Shown piece after piece: positions 17,694 to 28,614 of a stretch of 64,000 nucleotides of DNA. Below the pieces are notes generated by a model. It worked only from the letters and a program-made list of their open reading frames with translations. It searched no databases and was not told the origin of the DNA. Source of the DNA: an uncultured Prochlorococcus sp. (GTDB lineage: Bacteria; Cyanobacteriota; Cyanobacteriia; PCC-6307; Cyanobiaceae); assembly GCF_902616385.1 (NCBI RefSeq), contig NZ_CACMSM010000006.1, forward strand, positions 1 through 64,000, written 5' to 3'. Each line of letters begins with the position of its first letter. Position 1 is the first letter of the stretch. Position numbers and translations under genes: made by a program.

Positions 17694-20219
17694 ATGTTTG
17701 AAAGATTTACAGAAAAAGCTATAAAAGTCATTATGCTTGCTCAAGAGGAGGCAAGAAGGCTTGGTCATAATTTCGTTGGAACTGAGCAAATTCTTTTGGG
17801 ATTAATTGGAGAAGGTACTGGGGTTGCAGCGAAAGTACTAAAATCACTTGGAGTTAATTTAAAAGATTCAAGAATAGAAGTAGAGAAAATAATAGGAAGA
17901 GGATCTGGTTTTGTAGCTGTAGAAATACCCTTTACTCCTAGGGCTAAGAGAGTTTTAGAATTATCTCTCGAAGAAGCTCGTCAATTAGGTCACAATTATA
18001 TAGGCACAGAACATTTATTATTAGGTTTAATAAGGGAAGGTGAGGGAGTTGCTGCAAGAGTTCTTGAAAATTTAAATATTGATCTTACCAAAGTAAGAAC
18101 TCAAGTTATAAGGATGCTTGGTGAAACAGCCGAAGTTGGCACAGGATCTAGTTCAACTAAGGGCAATCTGAAAACTGCTACTCTTGACGAATTTGGTACA
18201 AATCTAACAAAATTAGCCAGTGAATCAAAATTAGATCCAGTCGTTGGTCGCCATTCAGAAATTGATCGTGTAGTTCAAATATTAGGTAGAAGGACAAAAA
18301 ATAATCCTGTGCTTATTGGGGAACCAGGTGTAGGCAAAACTGCTATCGCGGAGGGTTTAGCTCAAAGAATACAAACTGGAGATGTTCCAGACATACTTGA
18401 AGATAAAAGAGTTTTGACTCTTGATATAGGTCTTTTGGTCGCAGGGACAAAATATAGAGGTGAATTTGAAGAAAGGTTAAAAAAAATAATGGAAGAAATT
18501 AAAGCAGCCGGTAACGTCATACTCGTTATAGATGAAGTACATACTTTAATTGGTGCTGGAGCTGCTGAAGGGGCTATAGATGCAGCAAATATTCTAAAGC
18601 CAGCATTGGCGAGAGGAGAACTTCAATGTATTGGAGCGACAACACTTGATGAATATAGAAAACATATTGAGAGAGATGCTGCTCTAGAAAGAAGGTTCCA
18701 ACCTGTAATGGTTGGGGAGCCATCTATTGAAGATACAATTGAAATTTTAAAAGGTCTTAGAGAACGTTATGAACAACATCATCGCCTAAAAATTACTGAT
18801 GATGCGCTTGAGGCAGCAGCTCATTTAGGGGATCGTTATATATCAGATAGATTTTTACCTGATAAGGCTATAGACCTCATAGACGAGGCTGGAAGTAGAG
18901 TACGTTTAATAAATTCTAAACTTCCCCCTGAAGCTAAAGAAATTGATAAGGAACTAAGACAAGTCCAAAAACAGAAGGAAGAATCTGTGAGGGACCAAAA
19001 TTTTGATCAAGCAGGCCAATTACGTGAAAAAGAGATGGAATTGTCTGCAAAAATTAAAGAGGTATTGGAAAATAAAAAAGATTCTTCAACTAGAGATTTA
19101 ACTGAAGCTGATAATCCTGTAAAAACTGATTCAAAACTATTACAAAGTCCTCTTGTTAGTGAAGAGGATGTAGCACATATTGTGGCTTCATGGACAGGTG
19201 TTCCTGTCCAAAAATTAACTGAAACCGAATCAGTAAAGCTTCTTAATATGGAGGAAACACTTCACCAAAGGTTAATTGGACAAGATGAAGCTGTAAAGGC
19301 TGTTTCTAGAGCTATAAGAAGAGCAAGAGTTGGATTAAAGAATCCTAATAGACCCATCGCAAGTTTTATCTTCTCTGGTCCTACCGGTGTAGGTAAAACT
19401 GAATTAACTAAATCATTAGCTTCATATTTCTTTGGTAGTGAAGAAGCAATGATCAGATTAGATATGTCAGAATTTATGGAAAGACATACAGTTAGTAAAC
19501 TTATAGGCTCGCCTCCAGGATATGTTGGTTTTAATGAAGGTGGTCAACTTACTGAGGCTGTTAGAAGACGTCCTTATACTGTTGTTTTATTTGATGAAGT
19601 TGAGAAGGCACATCCAGATGTATTCAATTTATTACTTCAACTTCTTGAAGATGGAAGATTAACTGACTCTAAGGGCAGGACTGTAGATTTTAAAAACACA
19701 TTATTAATAATGACTTCTAATATTGGTTCTAAAGTAATCGAGAAAGGGGGAGGCGGACTTGGATTTGAATTCTCAGGAGATTCAGTCGAAGATAGTCAAT
19801 ACAATAGAATAAAATCTTTAGTTAATGAAGAACTTAAGCAATACTTTAGACCTGAATTTTTAAATAGACTTGATGAAATAATTGTATTCAGACAACTAAC
19901 TAAAAATGAAGTTAAGGAAATTGCTGAAATAATGTTGCAAGAAGTTTTTGCCCGATTAGAAGATAAAGGTATTAATTTAAATGTCACTGATGCCTTCAAA
20001 GAAAGACTTGTTGAAGAAGGTTATAATCCTTCATACGGAGCAAGACCTTTGAGAAGGGCAGTTATGCGTTTACTCGAAGATAGTTTGGCGGAAGAAGTTC
20101 TCTCGGGGAGAATAAAAGATGGAGACAATGCTTTAGTTGATATAGATGATAATAAAAAGGTTACAATAAATATTTCTTCTGAAGAATCTTCTCAAGAGTT
20201 AGCAGGTGCTAACTTCTAA
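17694..20219 (+). CDS. clpC: ClpC, HSP100 ATPase of the Clp protease
   Basis: Unfoldase that feeds substrates to ClpP/ClpR proteolytic cores. The N domain has two ClpN repeats ([14 protein letters not shown] and [14 protein letters not shown]). The first AAA module has Walker A GEPGVGKT (about 209) and [13 protein letters not shown] middle domain contains a UVR motif ([15 protein letters not shown], about 440). The second AAA module has Walker A GPTGVGKT (about 562), [11 protein letters not shown] and GARPLRRAV. The length (841 residues) is typical of cyanobacterial and plastid ClpC. Two downstream genes follow within 15 and 8 bases. Confidence 0.97.
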   Translation: MFERFTEKAIKVIMLAQEEARRLGHNFVGTEQILLGLIGEGTGVAAKVLKSLGVNLKDSRIEVEKIIGRGSGFVAVEIPFTPRAKRVLELSLEEARQLGHNYIGTEHLLLGLIREGEGVAARVLENLNIDLTKVRTQVIRMLGETAEVGTGSSSTKGNLKTATLDEFGTNLTKLASESKLDPVVGRHSEIDRVVQILGRRTKNNPVLIGEPGVGKTAIAEGLAQRIQTGDVPDILEDKRVLTLDIGLLVAGTKYRGEFEERLKKIMEEIKAAGNVILVIDEVHTLIGAGAAEGAIDAANILKPALARGELQCIGATTLDEYRKHIERDAALERRFQPVMVGEPSIEDTIEILKGLRERYEQHHRLKITDDALEAAAHLGDRYISDRFLPDKAIDLIDEAGSRVRLINSKLPPEAKEIDKELRQVQKQKEESVRDQNFDQAGQLREKEMELSAKIKEVLENKKDSSTRDLTEADNPVKTDSKLLQSPLVSEEDVAHIVASWTGVPVQKLTETESVKLLNMEETLHQRLIGQDEAVKAVSRAIRRARVGLKNPNRPIASFIFSGPTGVGKTELTKSLASYFFGSEEAMIRLDMSEFMERHTVSKLIGSPPGYVGFNEGGQLTEAVRRRPYTVVLFDEVEKAHPDVFNLLLQLLEDGRLTDSKGRTVDFKNTLLIMTSNIGSKVIEKGGGGLGFEFSGDSVEDSQYNRIKSLVNEELKQYFRPEFLNRLDEIIVFRQLTKNEVKEIAEIMLQEVFARLEDKGINLNVTDAFKERLVEEGYNPSYGARPLRRAVMRLLEDSLAEEVLSGRIKDGDNALVDIDDNKKVTINISSEESSQELAGANF

Positions 20220-20234
20220 TCATTAAAAGTAAAT

Positions 20235-21326
20235 ATGCAGTCAATCTCTCCAGAAACTATATATAGGGGAAATTTTGCTTGGGAAGAATCTTTACCTCAA
20301 ATTACTAAATTAACTAAAAATCCATTAATTCTGGGTAGAGGGATTCAAACGAATAATTTGAGAAATAATATTTTTAATGATTTAAAAAATCAAAAACTTA
20401 ATGTTAATTCTGCTAATTTGCAATTTGATTGTTGTTATGAAGATTTTTCAAGAATTAAGAATATCATTTCAAATAATAATAACGATTCTGTTATCGCAGC
20501 TGGAGGTGGCAAAGTTCTAGATTCTGGAAAATATATAGCCGAGTCTCTTAGTATCCCTTGTATTACAGTTCCCCTTAGCGCCTCTACATGTGCAGGTTGG
20601 ACAGCCTTATCAAATATTTATACAAAGGATGGTCAATTCATAAAGGATGTCGCGTTAAGGTCTTGTCCGAAAATATTAGTTTATGATCATAAATTTATTC
20701 AAACAGCTCCATCAAGGACACTTGCAAGTGGTATAGCAGATGCGTTGGCAAAATGGTACGAATCCTCAATAACAAGTTCAATGATAGATGACGGTCTTGT
20801 TCAACAAGCTATTCAGATATCAAGAGTTTTAAGAGATCAACTATTAATAGATGGTGAAAAAGCGTTTAAGGGTCAATTTGAAAATTATCCTTCTTGGCAA
20901 AATACTGTAGAAGCATGTGGACTTACAGCAGGATTAGTTGGTGGTATTGGTGGAGAAAAGTGTAGGACTGCAGCAGCGCATGCTATTCATAATGCAATTA
21001 CTCAGATAATCACCCCTAATAAATTTTTACATGGTGAGATTGTTGGGGTTGGATTATTGTTGCAATTAAGATTAGAAGAAATGAAAAATAATAATAAATT
21101 AGCTGATCAATCAATTAAACAATTATTTGTACTCATGAATGCATTGAATTTGCCAACTACTATCGGACAACTTGGAATAAACGTTTTTGAAAATAATAAT
21201 TTAGAGAAAATTGCTGATTTTACATGTCGAGATAAATCTGAGATTCACTTTTTGCCTTTTGAAATTAATAAACGGGACATAATAGAGGTCATATCAAATT
21301 TTGAACAACAAAAAATTAAAATATAA
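20235..21326 (+). CDS. Iron-containing alcohol/glycerol dehydrogenase family protein
   Basis: A 363-residue oxidoreductase resembling GldA-type dehydrogenases. The NAD-binding glycine segment is VIAAGGGKVLDSGKYIA (about residue 90). Metal-ligand regions appear as LASGIADALAKWYE (Asp) and AAHAIHNAI/FLHGEIVGVGLL (His). The physiological substrate is unknown; glycerol, another polyol or an sn-glycerol-1-phosphate-like substrate are all possible. It begins 15 bases after clpC and is followed after 8 bases by an alpha/beta hydrolase, so the three probably share a transcript. Confidence 0.8.
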   Translation: MQSISPETIYRGNFAWEESLPQITKLTKNPLILGRGIQTNNLRNNIFNDLKNQKLNVNSANLQFDCCYEDFSRIKNIISNNNNDSVIAAGGGKVLDSGKYIAESLSIPCITVPLSASTCAGWTALSNIYTKDGQFIKDVALRSCPKILVYDHKFIQTAPSRTLASGIADALAKWYESSITSSMIDDGLVQQAIQISRVLRDQLLIDGEKAFKGQFENYPSWQNTVEACGLTAGLVGGIGGEKCRTAAAHAIHNAITQIITPNKFLHGEIVGVGLLLQLRLEEMKNNNKLADQSIKQLFVLMNALNLPTTIGQLGINVFENNNLEKIADFTCRDKSEIHFLPFEINKRDIIEVISNFEQQKIKI

Positions 21327-21334
21327 ACATTTTT

Positions 21335-22234
21335 TTGACTAAAAAAAATTTTCAACAATTAAGTGACTTAAATGCAGAATTTTTTGAAAGTGCCAAATTG
21401 TCACTATTAGACCCTTTAGGTCTTTATTTGGCAAATGACGTTAAGTGGATAAAACTCAACCAAAATTGGAACTCCTTAAAATTCCCAGTAGTTATGGGAG
21501 GAAAAGGTCAACCTATACTTCTTCTACATGGCTTTGATAGTAGTTTTTTAGAATTCAGAAGAATATATAAATCATTAAAAAGAAATTTTCAAGTTATAGT
21601 CCCTGATCTGTTAGGTTTTGGTTTTAGTCCTAGATGCGCAACAAATGAATATAATCCATCGAAAATAATTTCACATTTAATTGATCTCCTTAAGACATTA
21701 AAAATAACAAAGAATCTAAAAATTATAGGCGCCTCTATGGGTGGCTCAACAGCTTTAAAACTTGCTTATGAAATTCCTGATTCTATTGAAAAAATTATCC
21801 TTTTGTCCCCCGCCGGATTGTTTGGAGAACATAAGAGTATCCCTTTTCCTCTTAACCAAATTGGTGCCTCATTTCTTGGATTGCCTCAGGTTAGAAAAAG
21901 TCTTTGTAGGCAAGCATTTGCTTTCCCAGATGAATGCGTTGGTAAGATGGAAGAGCAAATTGCTTCAATTCATTTAGGTTGTAAAGGATGGAGGAATTCA
22001 CTTGCATCATTTGCAAAAAGTGGTGGTTTTGCAGGAACTCAAAAATATATCCAAAATATTCCAATTAAAACATTATGTGGAGAAAATGATCGAATTCTTG
22101 GAAAAAAAGAGCTTAAAAAAATAGGAAATATTGAAAAATTAAATTTTGTAGGGTTACAAAATTGTGGTCATCTTCCGCATATAGATCTCCCATCATTATC
22201 AAGTAAGATTATTCAAGATTATTTTTTGGAATAA
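21335..22234 (+). CDS. Alpha/beta hydrolase
   Basis: Serine hydrolase of the alpha/beta fold. The oxyanion motif LLLHGFDSSFLEF is near residue 63. The nucleophile elbow GASMGGS has Ser134. Late acid and base positions fit CGENDRILG and NCGHLPHID. The preferred start is TTG 21335, 8 bases after the dehydrogenase stop, since no ATG precedes the conserved region. There is no signal peptide, so it is probably cytosolic. The substrate is unknown. Its stop is 12 bases from the convergent cdsA. Confidence 0.8.
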   Translation: MTKKNFQQLSDLNAEFFESAKLSLLDPLGLYLANDVKWIKLNQNWNSLKFPVVMGGKGQPILLLHGFDSSFLEFRRIYKSLKRNFQVIVPDLLGFGFSPRCATNEYNPSKIISHLIDLLKTLKITKNLKIIGASMGGSTALKLAYEIPDSIEKIILLSPAGLFGEHKSIPFPLNQIGASFLGLPQVRKSLCRQAFAFPDECVGKMEEQIASIHLGCKGWRNSLASFAKSGGFAGTQKYIQNIPIKTLCGENDRILGKKELKKIGNIEKLNFVGLQNCGHLPHIDLPSLSSKIIQDYFLE

Positions 22235-22246
22235 AAGATTTCTTAA

Positions 22247-23104
22247 TTAATTTAGATACTTGAGAATTATAAAAATATAATACAAAACAGATGGAGTAAA
22301 GATGTAACTGTCAATTCTGTCAAGAATCCCTCCATGTCCCGGTAAAAAAGTTCCGGAATCTTTTATTTTTGCATCTCTCTTCATCATTGACTCAATTAAA
22401 TCTCCAACTAATGCCATAAGAGAAATTGAAATTCCATATATTATTCCAACAAATAATGGATTTTCCCAATTCAATAAAAATGCGAAAATTATTGCTAGCA
22501 AAGTTGAACAGGATATTCCTCCAATTAAACCTTCTATAGTTTTGCTCGGAGATATTGGAGATAGAGATGTTTTACCAAATGACTTCCCAATGAAATAAGA
22601 ACCAATATCGCTAGCTACAATTAAAAAGCAAGAAGTTAAAGTTAAATGCAGACCTGTAGTATTTGATAAGTTCTCAAACGACATAAAACCCTGATTTGAA
22701 CTAATTATCACTGAATCTAATCCCCTTAACTTAATCCAGTAACTAGGTAAAAAACCTAAATAGAATAATCCAAAAATAGAGGCTGCAATATCTGAAATCG
22801 CCCCAGGTTTTGGCTGCAAAAGTAACCAAGTACATATCCCAACTGAACAGATTGGCAAAATTGAATTTGAAATTTCTCCTTCAAGCACACCAATAGTCTC
22901 AAGATAAGTAGAAACTATAATAATAAAGGATGAAAATAATGTGGTTTTTGTAGCTGGTCTTATTCCTTTAAATTCTGCCATTCTAAAAAATTCTAATAAT
23001 GCTAGATATGTAAGCAAAGCAGTTGCCAATGTAAAAAACCATCCCCCTATTAAAACAACAATTAAACCAAAAATTCCTATAAGTAACCCGCTTCTTAATC
23101 TCAT
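22247..23104 (-). CDS. cdsA: CdsA phosphatidate cytidylyltransferase
   Basis: Integral membrane enzyme making CDP-diacylglycerol for PG, the phospholipid needed by photosystems. Multiple hydrophobic helices run through the 285 residues. The family signature is at the C-terminal side: GDLIESMMKRDAKIKDSG then LPGHGGILDRIDS. SDIGSYFIGKSFGK is the other conserved block. It starts 9 bases after the upstream decarboxylase gene on the same strand, so the two are cotranscribed. Confidence 0.95.
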   Translation of the reverse strand: MRLRSGLLIGIFGLIVVLIGGWFFTLATALLTYLALLEFFRMAEFKGIRPATKTTLFSSFIIIVSTYLETIGVLEGEISNSILPICSVGICTWLLLQPKPGAISDIAASIFGLFYLGFLPSYWIKLRGLDSVIISSNQGFMSFENLSNTTGLHLTLTSCFLIVASDIGSYFIGKSFGKTSLSPISPSKTIEGLIGGISCSTLLAIIFAFLLNWENPLFVGIIYGISISLMALVGDLIESMMKRDAKIKDSGTFLPGHGGILDRIDSYIFTPSVLYYIFIILKYLN

Positions 23105-23113
23105 ATGAAATTG

Positions 23114-24511
23114 CTATGTTTCTAAGACTCTTACATTAAAATTTACCAGATCCTTGTTGCATAAACTTTGATTATTTATCCAATTAAACCTATCTATATC
23201 AATTTTTTCGCCAGGAACTAGTAAAGGTATCCCGGGAGGATAAGGGCAAATAATATCTCCAGATATTTTATTTAATGATTGTGAGAAAGGAATATTCCGA
23301 CTCTCACTTCTCCAAGCAATTCCAATTTCGACTTCGGGAGCTTGAACTAATTTAAAGGGCGATCTGAGCACTTCTAAACTTTTTGATTTTTTGGAATTTA
23401 ATAGTAATTTTTTCCATAACTTTTCAAATAAATTAAGAAAATCTTTTTGATTTCCAAATCCTAAGCAAAAAGTGAGAGTCATCATTTCTGGTAATTCAGC
23501 AATAAGTCCATTTCTATAAAAAAAATTATCAGCAGTAAAACCATCAATCCCAGCCTTAGAGGTATTTACTACAATTTTTAAGGGGTCTTGAGTTTCTATG
23601 AGAGGAATATTTTTTTGAATTAATTTTTTATAAATACTTTTTGCCTCTAAAATTCTTTTTTGATATTTTGATAAACTTTTTTTGTTAAGCCAGTCCCTAA
23701 TAGACTCTTCACAAGAAGAAAGTAATAAGGAACTTGGACTGGTGGTTTGCAGCAAATTAATACTTTTGATTAATTTATATTCATCAATTAGATTTCCTTT
23801 GTACCAAAGCACAGCCGTTTGAGTTAATCCATTGAGCGACTTATGCAATGAATTAACAACTAAATCAGCGTTTGATGATAAGGCTGGTTTTGGCAAATTA
23901 AGGTTTTTACAAAAAAGGAAATATGAACCATGGGCTTCATCAACTAAAACAGGTATATTTTTTTGATGACAACAATCTATTAAAGGTTCTAAATCTCCGG
24001 CATAACCTTGATAAGAGGGATTTACAAGAATGACCCCGGCAATTTTATTCTCATCAAAATTTAATTTTTCAAATACATTTTCCAACCAAATTCTTGTAAT
24101 TGGCTTGTAATGACCGGTTTCGGTAGATAATTCTAGGTCAAAAAATATTGGATTTATATTCTGCATCGCACAGATTTTTATGACACTTATATGAACATTT
24201 CTAGGCATAAGGATATTTTCGCCTGGATTTGCCATTGAAATTACTGCTGATTGTATTAATCCGGAAGCTCCATTAACTCCAAAAAAACATCCTTTAGCCC
24301 CAAATTTGTCAGAAAATTCTCTTTGAGATTTAGCAATTAATCCACTTTGGGATAGTGGTGAACCTATTTCTGGTAGTTCGGGCAGGTCCCAATACCCAGG
24401 TGGATATTTTAATAACTTCACTAATTTCTTAGGTAAAGCTGACCCTCTGTTATGAGCGGGGAAGAATAAAGACTTTAAAAACTTTTTAGTTAGAAAAGAT
24501 GAAATGCTCAT
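23114..24511 (-). CDS. Orn/Lys/Arg decarboxylase family (PLP, fold type I)
   Basis: A group of short basic-amino-acid decarboxylases related to bacterial Lys/Arg decarboxylases. Evidence includes FFGVNGASGLIQSAV (PLP phosphate region), VLVDEAHGSYFLF (Asp contacting the pyridine nitrogen, near 191) and NSLHKSLNGLTQ with the Schiff-base lysine at K224. The C-terminal segment ICPYPPGIPLLVPGE is typical. At 465 residues it lacks the wing domain of inducible enzymes, which suits a biosynthetic polyamine role. The substrate (arginine, lysine or ornithine) cannot be decided here. Confidence 0.88.
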   Translation of the reverse strand: MSISSFLTKKFLKSLFFPAHNRGSALPKKLVKLLKYPPGYWDLPELPEIGSPLSQSGLIAKSQREFSDKFGAKGCFFGVNGASGLIQSAVISMANPGENILMPRNVHISVIKICAMQNINPIFFDLELSTETGHYKPITRIWLENVFEKLNFDENKIAGVILVNPSYQGYAGDLEPLIDCCHQKNIPVLVDEAHGSYFLFCKNLNLPKPALSSNADLVVNSLHKSLNGLTQTAVLWYKGNLIDEYKLIKSINLLQTTSPSSLLLSSCEESIRDWLNKKSLSKYQKRILEAKSIYKKLIQKNIPLIETQDPLKIVVNTSKAGIDGFTADNFFYRNGLIAELPEMMTLTFCLGFGNQKDFLNLFEKLWKKLLLNSKKSKSLEVLRSPFKLVQAPEVEIGIAWRSESRNIPFSQSLNKISGDIICPYPPGIPLLVPGEKIDIDRFNWINNQSLCNKDLVNFNVRVLET

Positions 24512-24575
24512 AAAGTATTATTGACATATATAGAATGGACTCCATGATAATCTTTTTTGATATTTTCTAACCTAA

Positions 24576-26231
24576 ATGAAGAGTACTTATTCGAAATATG
24601 CAGCAAAAGATGACTTATTTTGGTTGATTTTGAGACCATGGATTTTTATCCCAAGAGTTTTATATATCCTTTTAACTTTTATTTTTCTTTTTTTAAGAAT
24701 ACTTTTTCAAGGTAACAGTAAAAATAAAAATGTACAAAAAAATCTCTCGAAATATCTTTTTGATGTAATAACGGATTTAGGTCCTTGTTTTATCAAATTA
24801 GGCCAAGCACTCTCTACTAGACCAGATCTTGTTAGACAAGATTGGCTTACAGAACTTACAAAATTACAAGATAATCTTCCAGCATTTGATCACAAAATTG
24901 CTTTAAAAATCATTGAAGAGGAACTTGGATCCCCTGCTAATGAATTATTTGAAGAGTTTCCAGATAGTCCTATTGCTTCAGCAAGCTTAGGTCAAGTTTA
25001 TAAAGCAAAAATAAATAATTCTTATCTGGCTGTGAAAGTACAGCGACCAAATTTATACTTTCTCATAAGAAGGGATGTTGTAATCTTAAGGTTTTTAGGA
25101 ACTTTTTTATCCCCACTCTTACCATTAAATATAGGTGTCGGAATTGGAGAAATAATAGATGAATTCGGTAGGGCACTTTTTGATGAAATTGATTATCAAA
25201 AAGAGGCTGAAAATGCTTTGAGGTTTGCAAATTTATTCAAAGAAAATCCAAATATTTTTATTCCTAAATTAGAAAAACAGTTTTCATCCAAAAGGGTAAT
25301 AACAACTTCTTGGATTGATGGAGTTAAGTTAAGAGATCGAGCTTTACTTGAGGAAAATAACTTAATACCTGCTTCATTTATAAAAACATGTGTCATTAGT
25401 GGACTGCAGCAATTATTTGAATTTGGATATTTTCATGCAGACCCACATCCAGGCAATATGTTTGCTCTAAAGGGAGGAAATGCAGATTGTGGGAATTTAG
25501 CTTATGTTGATTTCGGAATGATGGATACTATTACAAATTCAGATAGACTTACTCTTATTAAGGCTATTGTTCATATAATAAATGAAGAATATTATCTTCT
25601 CGCAGAAGATTTCCAGAAATTAGGTTTTTTAACCAAAGAACAAGATCTTCAAAAACTTGTTGAACCATTAAAAGAAGTTTTAGGAGGATCTTTTGGCGCT
25701 GAGGTTGGTAATTTTAATCTTAAAAATGTAACTGACAAATTCTCAAAACTAATGTATTCCTATCCTTTCAGAGTACCAAGTAGGTTTGCATTAATAATAA
25801 GAGCCGTTGTTAGTCAAGAAGGTTTAGCACTGAGGCTAGATCCTGAATTTAAAATTCTAAAAATAGCTTATCCGTATATTGCAAAAAAACTACTTACCGA
25901 TAATTCTGAAGAGATTTTAGACATACTTTTAGAAGTCGTTTTTGATAAAGAAGGCCAAATCCAAGTAGAAAAAGTTGAAAGTTTATTAAACATTTTATTT
26001 AGAGATTCAGAGAATATTAATTCAGATCTCATACCAGTTGCGAATGCTGGATTGAAATTATTTGTCAGTAAAAAAGGATCCGAAGTTAGGAAGAATCTTC
26101 TTTTAAGTCTTATAAAAGATGAAAAACTAGAATTTACTGATGCAAAAAAACTCTTAGCTTTAATTAGGGATACTTTTAGCCCTCTAAATATTGCAAAAAG
26201 TGCAGTACAAAATATTATTTCAACAGTTTAG
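24576..26231 (+). CDS. ABC1/UbiB-family atypical kinase
   Basis: Member of the UbiB/ADCK/ABC1K family, which supports quinone or prenyl-lipid homeostasis in bacteria and plastids. Diagnostic features are the KxGQ motif in FIKLGQALSTRPDL (about 72-85), the Ala-rich nucleotide loop ASLGQVYKAK, VKVQRP with the catalytic-type lysine, and FHADPHPGN (about 287) plus VDFGMMD. Hydrophobic helices lie near residues 20-45. The length is 551 residues. It is divergent from the decarboxylase by 64 bases. Confidence 0.92.
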   Translation: MKSTYSKYAAKDDLFWLILRPWIFIPRVLYILLTFIFLFLRILFQGNSKNKNVQKNLSKYLFDVITDLGPCFIKLGQALSTRPDLVRQDWLTELTKLQDNLPAFDHKIALKIIEEELGSPANELFEEFPDSPIASASLGQVYKAKINNSYLAVKVQRPNLYFLIRRDVVILRFLGTFLSPLLPLNIGVGIGEIIDEFGRALFDEIDYQKEAENALRFANLFKENPNIFIPKLEKQFSSKRVITTSWIDGVKLRDRALLEENNLIPASFIKTCVISGLQQLFEFGYFHADPHPGNMFALKGGNADCGNLAYVDFGMMDTITNSDRLTLIKAIVHIINEEYYLLAEDFQKLGFLTKEQDLQKLVEPLKEVLGGSFGAEVGNFNLKNVTDKFSKLMYSYPFRVPSRFALIIRAVVSQEGLALRLDPEFKILKIAYPYIAKKLLTDNSEEILDILLEVVFDKEGQIQVEKVESLLNILFRDSENINSDLIPVANAGLKLFVSKKGSEVRKNLLLSLIKDEKLEFTDAKKLLALIRDTFSPLNIAKSAVQNIISTV

Positions 26232-26340
26232 TTTTTATATTTATAGTTAATTAACTTACCTATGAATTTAATTCTATTAGAATTGGATGTAATATTTTAA
26301 AAATGAGAAGTAAAAGGATTATTTAGCTTTGGTAGATTAA

Positions 26341-26835
26341 ATGAATATTTTGAAAAATCTCTTTTTATTTAATAAAAAATCTGAAAAAAATAAAGAATTT
26401 AGTCCTGGATTGGTTGACCAATCTTTAGAAATTGCAAAGTTAGTAAAAGAAGCAAGAATTCAACAAAACCTTACAATTAAAGAATTGTCATACATTTCAA
26501 AAATCCCTGAACGAATAATAAACTCTATTGAAAATAATAATAAAAATACTAGGCCAGAGTATCCTTTTATAAGATCTATATTAATTAAATTAGAGGAATG
26601 CTTAGTATTAAAAAAAAATACATTATTAAATTTAGCAGTTAAAGAAAGAAAAATTTTAAAGAAAAAGGGTAAGGATTTTATGTTCAGGAAATTCGATCTT
26701 ATCAATACATGGCAAGGAAGTCTTTTGTATTTTTTTATATTAGTTTTAACTATTTTTATATTAAAGAGATACTTTATTTTAAATGTAAATGTTATAGAGA
26801 TTCAAAATATTGAAAATCAAATTATTGATAAATAA
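26341..26835 (+). CDS. Short RodZ-like helix-turn-helix membrane protein
   Basis: A 164-residue protein with a cytoplasmic XRE/RodZ-like HTH (about residues 28-100: LVKEARIQQNLTIKELSYIS, RPEYPFIRSILIKL). A Lys-rich stretch follows, then one transmembrane helix (about 122-142) and only ~22 residues outside. RodZ normally has a longer periplasmic domain, so this looks like a reduced form. It may link MreB to the membrane or act as a membrane-bound regulator; the former is inferred from the HTH-TM layout. The 109-base upstream spacer contains the inverted repeat AATTCTA-T-TAGAATT (26270-26284). Confidence 0.75.
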   Translation: MNILKNLFLFNKKSEKNKEFSPGLVDQSLEIAKLVKEARIQQNLTIKELSYISKIPERIINSIENNNKNTRPEYPFIRSILIKLEECLVLKKNTLLNLAVKERKILKKKGKDFMFRKFDLINTWQGSLLYFFILVLTIFILKRYFILNVNVIEIQNIENQIIDK

Positions 26836-26848
26836 TTTTTAAAAAGAT

Positions 26849-28369
26849 CTACTTTAGAGTTCTCCCAAAATTATTTCCTAGCTCACTAAACATTTTTATA
26901 TTATTTTCTATTTCTTCTAAAGGACAATTTAACTTCCATTTCCAGTTATTATTTGTGGTCCCAGGTTTGTTTAATCTACTTGAATCGTCTAGAGATAATA
27001 GATCTTGTAATGGAGCGATAAAAAGATTAGCATTTGTCTCCATGCCAATTTTTATTAAATCCCAAGAAGGATTTTCTGAAAATTTATACTCTTCTTTTAT
27101 TCTTTTTTGGGATTCATAATCTAAATTTTCCCACCATGAAACAGAGGTAGAATTGTCGTGAGTTCCTGTATAAACAACCCAATTTTCTCCTTTAATATTC
27201 TTTGGTAAATAAGGATTATCTTCATTGCCATCAAAAGCAAATTGTAGTATTTTCATGCCAGGTAGTTCGAAGTTTTTCCTTAATTTCTCTACATCTGGAG
27301 TTATTACTCCCAGATCCTCCGCAATAATAGGTAGATAGTTACCCCCTAGATCCTTCTTTACTTTATTTAATAGTGTTTTACCTGGAGAATTTATCCATTT
27401 TCCAATAATTGCCGTTTTAGAGTTGCCATTAACTCTCCAGTAACCTGCTAAACCCCTGAAATGATCAAATCTTAATATGTCCACAAGTTCAAATTGTCTT
27501 TGAAATCTTTTTCTCCACCAATTGAAATTAGTCCTTTTATGCTTTGACCAAAAATAGGTTGGGGTACCCCATAATTGTCCTGTTGATGAAAAATAATCAG
27601 GTGGAACACCACTTTGAAAGATTAAATCTCCATTTTTAAAAATTGAAAATAATGATTTATTACTCCATACGTCGGCGCTGTCTCTAGAGACATAAAAAGG
27701 CAAATCTCCTATCAGCTTAATATTTCTTGATTTTGCAAAGTTTTTAATGACGCTCCATTGCTCATCAAGATGCCACTGTATTAATTTTTTAATAAGTATC
27801 TCTTCACTTTTTTTCTTAATCCACGATTTTAAGAACTTGTTATTTTTTATTTTAAATTCTTGAGGCCATTCCCACCAAGGCAGCATATTAAATTCCTCTC
27901 TGATAACAACAAATGTTGCATAATCTTCAACCCAAGAATGCATACTGACCCATTTGTTAAAATTAATTTTTCTTTCTTCAGATTGTGAACTCCAACCTTG
28001 CAAAATGAGGAGACCTAATTTTTTTGTTAGGTCATCCGCAGTATCAAAATCAAAATGATCTTTATTTTGGTTTGTTGGACCTAGATTTTCTTTATCTGAA
28101 ATGTAGATAAAACCTTTTTCGATTAAATCATCTATATCCAAAAACCATGGGTTTATTGCAAAACTAGATGGGGAACTATATGGCGAACCTGTAGAGTCGG
28201 TAGGTGTAAGAGGTAAAAATTGCCAGTATTCAATTCCATGCTTATGAAGTTTTCTTATCCACTCTTTAGCTCCTCTCCCAAAAGTTCCACACACTCTTCC
28301 GCCGGGAATACATGTTGGATGCATAAGTACGCCTAATGATTTTCTTGCAATAATTGACTCTATAGGCAT
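26849..28369 (-). CDS. malQ: MalQ 4-alpha-glucanotransferase
   Basis: GH77 disproportionating enzyme (amylomaltase) that rearranges alpha-1,4-glucans during glycogen breakdown. Conserved blocks are WQFLPLTPTDSTGSPYSS, LIGDLPFYVSRDSADVW, VDILRFDHFRGLAGYW (catalytic Asp nucleophile), IIAEDLGVITPDV (acid/base Glu) and YTGTHDNSTSVSWW. The length (506 residues) is that of the bacterial type I enzyme. It is a single gene, divergent from prs across 245 bases and convergent with the RodZ-like gene. Confidence 0.96.
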   Translation of the reverse strand: MPIESIIARKSLGVLMHPTCIPGGRVCGTFGRGAKEWIRKLHKHGIEYWQFLPLTPTDSTGSPYSSPSSFAINPWFLDIDDLIEKGFIYISDKENLGPTNQNKDHFDFDTADDLTKKLGLLILQGWSSQSEERKINFNKWVSMHSWVEDYATFVVIREEFNMLPWWEWPQEFKIKNNKFLKSWIKKKSEEILIKKLIQWHLDEQWSVIKNFAKSRNIKLIGDLPFYVSRDSADVWSNKSLFSIFKNGDLIFQSGVPPDYFSSTGQLWGTPTYFWSKHKRTNFNWWRKRFQRQFELVDILRFDHFRGLAGYWRVNGNSKTAIIGKWINSPGKTLLNKVKKDLGGNYLPIIAEDLGVITPDVEKLRKNFELPGMKILQFAFDGNEDNPYLPKNIKGENWVVYTGTHDNSTSVSWWENLDYESQKRIKEEYKFSENPSWDLIKIGMETNANLFIAPLQDLLSLDDSSRLNKPGTTNNNWKWKLNCPLEEIENNIKMFSELGNNFGRTLK

Positions 28370-28614
28370 GTTTTCAATATATTTTGATTCTTTAAACTTA
28401 ACGTTTTTTTAATTCTCTAAATTCAACCTTATACAAATTTTTTTTAATTGACAAATATCATTGCTGATTTTTAAGTTTGGATAAATAGAAATTTTAATTT
28501 TTAATCAACAATTTTTTGCTTAATTGAGGTGACTTTTAAAATATCTATTCATTATCTTTTGCGAAATTCACATAAACGACTACGATGATAATATAGTTTT
28601 ATGGTGCAAATTTC

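Noticed and set aside
26270..26284. Inverted repeat AATTCTA-T-TAGAATT as operator for the RodZ-like gene
   Set aside because: A 7-base A/T-rich repeat is expected often by chance here, and no second copy was noticed.
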